Assembly: GCA_027943245.1 (NCBI GenBank)
Contig: JANDJZ010000571.1
Span: 1-23,575 of the forward strand
Source of the DNA: Acanthamoeba sp. SK_2022b
Taxonomy: Eukaryota; Discosea; Longamoebia; Acanthamoebidae
Reading direction: 5' to 3'
Length of the DNA: 23,575 nucleotides
The first letter of the stretch is position 1. Each line of letters starts with the position of its first letter. The notes beneath the pieces were generated by a model, which was not told where the DNA came from, did no database searches, and saw only the letters and a program-made list of their open reading frames with translations. The position numbers and the translations under genes are program-made. This document shows, piece by piece, positions 17,244 through 23,575 of this stretch.

Positions 17244-19968
17244 TCACTTCCTGCCGCCCCTCGCGTAGTCGTCGTCGCCGGTGTACCTGACGTAGCCGCC
17301 CAGGTCGACGCTGCCGCCGGCGGAGAAGAGCTGGCTGTACTGCGAGCCCGGGCACGGGAAGCGCAGGTCGAGCGCCTTGGACAGCTTCTCCACCAGCTCG
17401 GGCAGCGAGGGGTACGTGTGCTCGTCATTCACGCTGAAGCCCTCCGCCGAATGGCTGATGCCTGTTTTGGCCGCGACCAAGATAACGCGACGACGCGACG
17501 TGAGTGTGTGTGCGTGTGCATGTGTGTGTGCGCGCGCGCTCATGGCGGAGAGATCGTACGAATGTGGGCGACCTTGCCGTTGGCGGACACCTTGGAGATG
17601 GTGAAGCAGCCGGGGTGGGAAGGATTGGTGGAGAACCGCACCAGGAAGCAGCCCGCGCCCTGTCCGTTGAGCCGTCTCTGCGCCTCGCCCGTTTCGATGT
17701 CCCTGGAACGCAGCACTGACGGTCAGCCCATAGACTCGGGCGTAGTCGTGCGTTGCGTTGCGTTGCGTTGCGTTGCGTTGCGTTGCGTTGCGTTGCGTTG
17801 CGTTGCGTTGCGTTGCGTTGCGTTGCGTTGACGAGCAGTGGTGGTGGTGGTGGTGGGAGAGGCGACGACGCGAGTACCCGTGGAACCAGGGCTCCTGCAG
17901 GATCTCGCGCACGGCGTCGAGGAACGGAGTGCGGTCCTTCTTCTTGATGAGCGGACCGAACCAGTTCAGGATGTTGCCGAAGCGCTCCACGTTGACGTAG
18001 CTCTTCTTGTCGCCCGACTTGCTGTCGTGGTTGGTGAGCAGGGTCTTGAGGCACCGCAGGTTCAGGACCTCGTTGGCGGGCACGTGGTCTTCGGCGAACT
18101 TCTGCGAGGCGTCGCCGGCGACGACCTCGAACTCGCCCGACGCCGAGAGGTTGCCGCCGGTGCCGACCAGCAGGTACGGCGACACCTGTGATTCGTCGAA
18201 AGCGAGGCCGAGCGTGAGGAGAACGTGAGTGTGGGCGACCAATGGAAAACGAGGCAAATAGCCTCGGGAGGGGGGGCTGAGAAGCAAAAGCGAAAGCGAA
18301 CCTCGTCAGGTGTGACGTCGTCTTCGGGGCGGTCGATCCTGAGGAATTTGTAGAAGGCCTCCACAAACTGGTCCCACTCGGCCTCCTCCACTCGGATGAA
18401 GTTCTCCTGCCAGAAGCGGCGACCCTGGAGCGAATCACAGAGAGGGTGAGTTGGTCGTGATGCCATGGGCACCTTCATGCGCATATCAAGGCAAGAGGTA
18501 CCTGTTCATCATAGATGGCTGCGTGGATGAGGATGATGTCCAAGTGGTTGTTGACATCCTCGAAGTTGGGCCTCTTCCTCGGGTCGGGATGCCTGGTATA
18601 CAAGTAGCAGAAATTCATTTACGACATTTAATAATTAAATAATAATAATAATAATAATAATAGCAACAAGCAAATGGTAAATGCAGGAGTAACGCACCAG
18701 CAGGCCTCCATGAGGCGACGGAGAGAAGGCGGGCAGTTGTCGGGAATGGGCGGCCGTTCGTGGCGGTCGCACACGGCCTCAGTGAACTCATCATAGTCAT
18801 CATAGTGCGCGAACGGTTCCTTCCTCGTGAGAATCTCCCACAACACGATGCCGAAGCTGAAACCATGCAACGTGTGGAAGTGAGCTTGGGAACTCGACTT
18901 GAATATAAGCAAAGGATCGCCAGGCGTATTACCTGTAGACGTCTGACTTCTCATCAAAGGGCTGACCCATCATCACCTCGGGAGGCATGAAGAGCGGCGT
19001 TCCCTTGGCACCGTTCTTAGGATCCTGCAGCCAAGCGCGCTCCTTCGGCTTGATCTCGCTCAGACCAAAGTCGCCTACATCATAGCATCATCACCAAGCG
19101 GGTGAGCCTCACGCAAAAAAGGATGCGCCAAATTCCATCTGTACAGCAGCTAAAACACTCGCGCGTTCAAAGGAATTTGAAGTAGGTCTGCCACGTAGCG
19201 GCAAGGGTGCGTACAGAGCTTGACGCGGTAGAGGTTAGCGGTCTTCTCGATCAGCAGGTTGGCGGTCTTGAGGTCACGATGGATGATGGTCGGGGTCGAG
19301 TGGTGCAGCCAGTTCATTCCCAGAGCTGGGTTGTATGAAATAAAAGCCAATACGCGAGGATCAGCCACTACACCAAGAACAAGAGTGAGCGGCAGGCATA
19401 CCGGCGTCCTTGGCCATCTTCATGCGCTCGTAGAGACTCAAGCGCACATCGCTGTGAAGCAGAGTCTCCAGGTCTGTGGATAGCGACTGTCGTGAGAAGG
19501 AGCGGTCTCGCGACCCGCATTCGGAACCAGACTGAGTGGTCTCGGGGTCGTACCAGTGTCCATGAGCTCGGTGACGATCTTGAACTTGCCCGGAACTGTA
19601 CAGGCGCCCATGAACAAGATGATGTTCGGGTGGTGGTTGGTACTGCACACAGGACAAACAAAATCAATAAATATAAAATAAGTAGCCATTGATTTATATG
19701 ATTCCGCGGAGGGGGGTCACCTCATGATTTCAACTTCCTTACGGAAGGCAGCTAGCTGCTCGCGATTGAGGTTTTGCACGACAGGAATCTTGACGGCGAC
19801 CTCCTTCTGAAAGCAGGAGCCCTTCCACACGGTACCGAAGCAGCCCGTTCCCAGCTTGCTCGAAAATTTAATCTCATTGTCGTCGATCTCAGGGCCATGG
19901 AACAGCTTTTGGCTGGAACCAGAGGCTGGGCGACGAGGCTGAAGGCCTGGCGGTTGTTGCGATCGCAT
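17244..19968 (-). CDS. SHK-type dual-specificity kinase with C-terminal SH2 domain
   Basis: Eleven exons: 19968-19721, 19642-19554, 19473-19402, 19325-19215, 19074-18933, 18856-18698, 18592-18502, 18424-18302, 18185-17878, 17702-17560 and 17461-17244. They give 567 residues. An in-frame TAA six bases upstream fixes ATG 19968. The kinase domain spans about 33-290: LGTGCFGTVWKG, VAVKIP (Lys60), HRDLKTANLL (Asp154), CDFGLSEIKP (Asp175), GTPLFMPPEVMMGQPFDEKS, then CWHPDPRKRPNFEDV. This HRDLK..N pattern is tyrosine-kinase-like. A linker with RFWQENFIRVEEAEWDQF and FGNILNWFGPL follows. The SH2 domain is about 445-550: WFHGDIETGEAQRRL, GCFLVRFS with the phosphotyrosine-binding Arg470, and GKVAHIRIS. 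The order kinase-linker-SH2 is that of Dictyostelium ShkA-E and their Acanthamoeba counterparts. The predicted role is phosphotyrosine-linked signalling in the cytosol or at the membrane. All junctions restore the consensus. Confidence 0.95.
17750..17831. repeat. (CGTTG)n pentanucleotide array in SHK intron 9
   Basis: About 16 near-perfect units on the plus strand, CAACG in the sense of the SHK gene, in the intron just before the SH2 exon. It is flanked on the exon side by a (GGT)n run at 17839-17854. Confidence 0.94.
18632..18661. repeat. (AAT)n run in SHK intron 6
   Basis: About eight AAT units on the plus strand, inside an AT-rich intron of the SHK gene (18593-18697). Confidence 0.85.
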
Positions 19969-20741
19969 TCTTTAGCAGGACTGAGGTCGGCTCCAAAGAA
20001 AGGTACGGCCAATTCGAAGAAATTGGAGTATCGCTCCTGCCTCGCAAGTTGAAGATACCAGCTCTCCTTCTTTCCCTGTTCCTGCGCTATTGAACAACTG
20101 CCGTGGTTCGCTGGAAGGTTGGTGGCTGACGTGGCTTTTACGTGTTTGATTTCCTCTTTTTTCATTTTGTTTTTGTTATCTTTTATGTGCAACAAGGCAC
20201 ACCCAAGATAACAAAATGAATCGTGTTTGCTGGCGTCACCAGCCCAACTGTTGAAGTGTGGTAAGGACCAATTTCATTTGAAATGCACTTGGATAAGCAA
20301 ACAGTTGAAAGGTGTTAGTGTATTGTTGTATGGAACATTTTTGGGCCTCTTTGTTGAAGGTGTTATTAACATATCATCGCCACATGCATTGTCATTGTTT
20401 GAGAGCTGTAGGAAGTGGGGTACCCCACTCTAGCGTGATTGCCGACTGTGGCCCTTAACAACGCCAACGGCATGTACTCGAAAAGGCGTCCTTTGAGTTC
20501 AGTTCGCCTTCCATTTAAATGCCCAATAAACTGCAATATTATTTTGAACGGACACAGGCAACCTTGGCAAAGAGAAGCAGGAGAGTTCATCCAACCCTCC
20601 TCTTCTTCACGCCCGTGGGCCAAAAAGGCCGCTCTTCGCAGCCCTCTCGTTGATCTGCTGTTCATCCAACGTTTCCACCACCCCATCTCCCTCCATCTCA
20701 ATCATCAGAATTCACCGACGCGCAATTAATACAAGCAAACA
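19969..20741. promoter_or_regulatory. Divergent promoter interval between SHK and the tandem-Ubl gene
   Basis: About 770 bases between two divergent start codons. A perfect 12-base inverted repeat (TTTTGTTATCTT at 20171-20182 and its complement at 20205-20216, loop of 22) lies about 205 bases upstream of the SHK ATG. The stretch 20220-20440 is less GC-rich than the exons. Open frames here do not resemble proteins, and no RNA gene is recognised. Confidence 0.45.
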
Positions 20742-21566
20742 ATGTCGTGGCGAAATGGAGACCTAGGGCACACCTTCTCATCATCCTCGGGCACCGTCCC
20801 TACATCGGCCAGTTCGGCCATTCCATTTAGTGTAGGACAGCCCAACAAGCGCGACTCCATCATTCTGCGCAGCCCGAAGGAACGTAGAATGCATCCACAA
20901 TCTTCCATGCTCTCATCAACTTCCCTATCGGTCTCCCTGCCCTCACTCCCAAGCCCGCTCCACTCCACATTGATGCCCTCCGCCCACAAACCGCAGTCTT
21001 CGGGGCCGCTGGCATCTTCTAGCGGCACCGTCCCCACGCGTCGCGTAGTCGACTCCTCCTCTTCCTCCTCCTCGACCTCGCTCGCGTCGGCCCTTTCCGC
21101 GTCCGACGTGGGCTCGGCCCCGCCCCTCGTCCTACTCAACATCTACTGCCCGGACCGCGACGTGGGCATCCGCCTCCAGTTCACCCCGGCCTCGACCGTC
21201 GAAGAGGCCCTCGAGCAGGCCGTGCGCCGCCTCTTCTCCGCCATGCCGCCCCCGCTCTCGTCCACCGTCACCACCGCTGCTGCGACCTCGTCCACAACGG
21301 CCGCGGCGGCCTCCTCGTCGTCGCCGTTGCTGGCCTCTTCGCTGTCCTCCTGCGCCAGCGATCACGGGACGCTCGAGGAGGCCGTGCGGAAGCCGTGGCG
21401 GTTTCTCTGCCTCGCGAGCGGGAGCAACGAAGGCGGCTCCCCGTTCTTTCTCTACCGCGAGCGCACACTCTGCTCCTACCGCCTGCGGGACGAGGCACGC
21501 CTACCTCTCCCCATCTCCTGCGCGGGCGCACGGCTGACTGTGTGTTGTGCGTGCGTGCGTGCGTGC

Positions 21567-21632
<66 letters not shown>

Positions 21633-23575
21633 CGCTGCAGGACGAGTTGGACTTGGTGCTGCCCGCCGGTCCGCCTCAGCTGGTGAAGATCGCCATCCGC
21701 GACAACCAATCCAGCTACACCCAGCGCGTCGAGGTGCCGCTCCCACTCCACACGCGCGAGCGCGAGCGCGTTTGCAAACATGTGTGTGGATATGTGCGTG
21801 TGTGACTGACACACGTCTGTGGGGGAACAGGAGGAGACGACAGTGTGGGAAGTGGTGCACAAGATCACCCGCAAGATGGTCGACTCGGCCCAGCATCCGC
21901 TGGTACGCCGATCCCGCGCAACTCTGGACACGAAGCAAGCGAATAAGCAAATAACAAAAAAAAAGATTTAAAAACAATAATTAAAATAAAATAATAAAAT
22001 ACACTTCTAACGGCCTATGATAGGACGAGTATGCGCTGTTCACGGCCGACGGCAGAGTTTTGAACGAGGACGACCTGCTCATCACGCACGCGCCCAACAT
22101 CGGGGTACCCTCCCTCTCCGCTCTAGCTTTGGCCTCCCCCGTTCGCCCGTCTCGCTCCCGTTCCAACTCCCGGCTGTCAACCTCGACGCGTTGCGTCGTT
22201 GTTTGGGCGTCTTCAGACGAAGCTCGAGTTTCGACGCATGGGCCAGCAGCAGCGGGACGCGCAGCAGCTCCGCCTGCGCGTCGTCAACACCTGCAGCCTC
22301 GACTCGTTCAAGACCGCCAGTGCGCAGGGTAACACGCGCCCTCCCTTCCCCTCGCGATTCTCGATCGGCCAACTCATGCAACGCGCGCATCGCACACACA
22401 ACGCCAAGCAGCGAACGAGCAGGCGCTGGAGTTCAATCGGGGGGCGCTGGTGAGGGAGGTTCTGCGGCGCGTGCTCAAGGTGTTCCCCATCAAGGACCGC
22501 TTCTCGGCGGCCCTCTACGTTTTGGCCTCCCAGATGTGGATGCCCCTGTCGGCCTCCCTCGAAGAGCTGCGCCTCGAAGAAAACGTACACCCGCCGTCTC
22601 CTCCTTTTCTTTTCCTTTTTCTCCTTCTTTTCCTTTTCTTCTAATCGCGCGCGCGCGCGTGTGTGGTTAACCAATCAAGGCCATGATTGAGCTGCGACCA
22701 TTGTACAAACCGATCTCGCTGATCGTTCCGCTGGGCAAGGATCGAATCACGTACTCCCCCGTGCCCATCGTGGCGAGATGAAATGGCGATGATGATGACG
22801 ACGACTATGATGAGATGGTGCGGTGAGGCTCACACGAGTCGGGCCACGTGGTGGCATACGCGCATGACAGGGACGTGTACAAATTCCGGGCGCACGACAC
22901 GCTGCAGGACCTGTACGACGTGCTGCTCTTCAACAACCCGCAGGTCAGCGAGTCCAAGGAGCGATACACGCTGTGCAACAAGACCGGCATCGAGTTCCAC
23001 CCGCAGAAGCCCCTCTGGTCCTGCGGCACCACCTCGGTACGCACAGCCAAACCAAGCACTCCTTCCAACAAAAAACAATTATTAATACTTTTATTTTATT
23101 TTTAAATAACGATTTCTATTACCCAAACAGTTTGAGGTGCGGGTAAAGCTGCAGCCGGTGGCGTTTGTGATCATGGGCCGCGAGCAGGTGATCGACGTCG
23201 ACTTCTCGGTGCCCGTGGAGGACGTGATCACGCTCGTCTGTCGGCGCTTCCGCATCGACGCCGCGCAGCGGGACAAGCTCACCCTCCACTCGCCCGCCTC
23301 GCCCTCCGCGCTCAACCCGCGCAGCTCGCTGAACGACCAGAACGTGCCGCCCTCGTGCGCGCTCATCGTCAAGATGGCCTCCCAGCCGTCGCCGAACCTG
23401 CCCACGTCGCCTCGCGCGCCCAAGGCCGCCGGCGATGGCGGCGACGGCGCCAAGGGGCTGGCCATGGCCGCGGCGGCCATGGTGGCCAAGAAGACGGGCA
23501 AGGGCGATGCGCTGAAGATGGAGAAGCCACCCAAGAAGTCGGGCAAGGACAAGGAGAACGGCCCCGACTCGGAGG
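20742..23575 (+). CDS. Tandem ubiquitin-like (FERM-N/talin F0-F1-like) domain protein, 3' end outside window
   Basis: Nine proposed exons: 20742-21494, 21641-21733, 21831-21902, 22024-22104, 22217-22328, 22412-22584, 22680-22769, 22839-23036 and 23131->23575. They give at least 672 codons. About 130 Ser/Pro-rich residues come first. The rest seems to be a row of beta-grasp modules, each opening with a hydrophobic strand and closing on a strand like LEFRRM. They are (1) LVLLNIYCPDRDVGIRLQF to LDLVLPA, with a Ser/Ala-rich insert; (2) LVKIAIRDN to LEFRRM, with DEYALF like DEYSLV of talin F1; (3) LRLRVVN to IELRPLY; (4) ISLIVPLGKD to FEVRVKL; (5) VAFVIMG to ALIVKM. A Lys/Ala-rich tail follows and runs off the window. 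Exon 1 uses an apparent GC donor at 21495; the alternative GT donor at 21540 adds 15 residues that break a strand. The exon 7 donor is also uncertain (22760 or 22769). A membrane or cytoskeletal adaptor role is inference. Confidence 0.75.
21568..21630 (+). repeat. (GT)n microsatellite in intron 1 of the tandem-Ubl gene
   Basis: About 31 GT units in the sense strand, followed immediately by AACGCTGCAG, the acceptor of exon 2. Confidence 0.95.

Overview
The window looks like nuclear DNA of a GC-rich, intron-dense free-living amoeba, most likely Acanthamoeba or a close relative. This is inferred from many short GT-AG introns, GC-rich exons, introns that are either AT-rich or filled with (GT)n-type microsatellites, and SHK-type kinases (kinase plus SH2) and F-box/SPRY proteins. 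No prokaryotic operons, RNA genes or CRISPR arrays were seen. All gene models were built by hand: exon ends are GT/AG sites (one probable GC/AG) that keep reading phase and restore the family consensus. Models without a diagnostic domain are less certain.

Layout: (1) <1-2392, minus: 5'-partial-window gene for a highly charged, nuclear-looking protein of unknown function, whose 3' end lies outside the window. (2) 2393-3233: divergent promoter interval. (3) 3234-5534, plus: complete casein kinase 1 gene, 10 exons. (4) 5535-10324: gene-poor accessory stretch with two direct copies of an approximately 0.78 kb dispersed repeat (6362-7135 and 9247-10040), a frameshifted remnant of a kinase C-lobe, and one F-box/SPRY gene (7938-9195, minus) lying between the repeats. 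(5) 10325-13019, minus: 12-helix MFS transporter, 11 exons. (6) 13503-16646, minus: PP2C phosphatase with a very long charged N-terminal extension, 8 exons. (7) 17244-19968, minus: SHK dual-specificity kinase with a C-terminal SH2 domain, 11 exons. (8) 20742->23575, plus: a protein that appears to consist of five consecutive ubiquitin-like (beta-grasp, FERM-N/talin F0-F1-like) domains, continuing past the window.

Functionally the window is rich in signalling genes: a Ser/Thr kinase (CK1), a Ser/Thr phosphatase (PP2C), a kinase with a phosphotyrosine-binding module (SHK) and a candidate cytoskeleton/GTPase adaptor with tandem Ubl domains. Nothing in the sequence shows that they act in one pathway; neighbours have separate promoters and mixed orientation. 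The points most worth a second look are the tandem-Ubl protein, the repeat pair flanking the F-box gene, and the systematic placement of sense-strand (GT)n tracts in introns, in one case directly against the 3' splice site.
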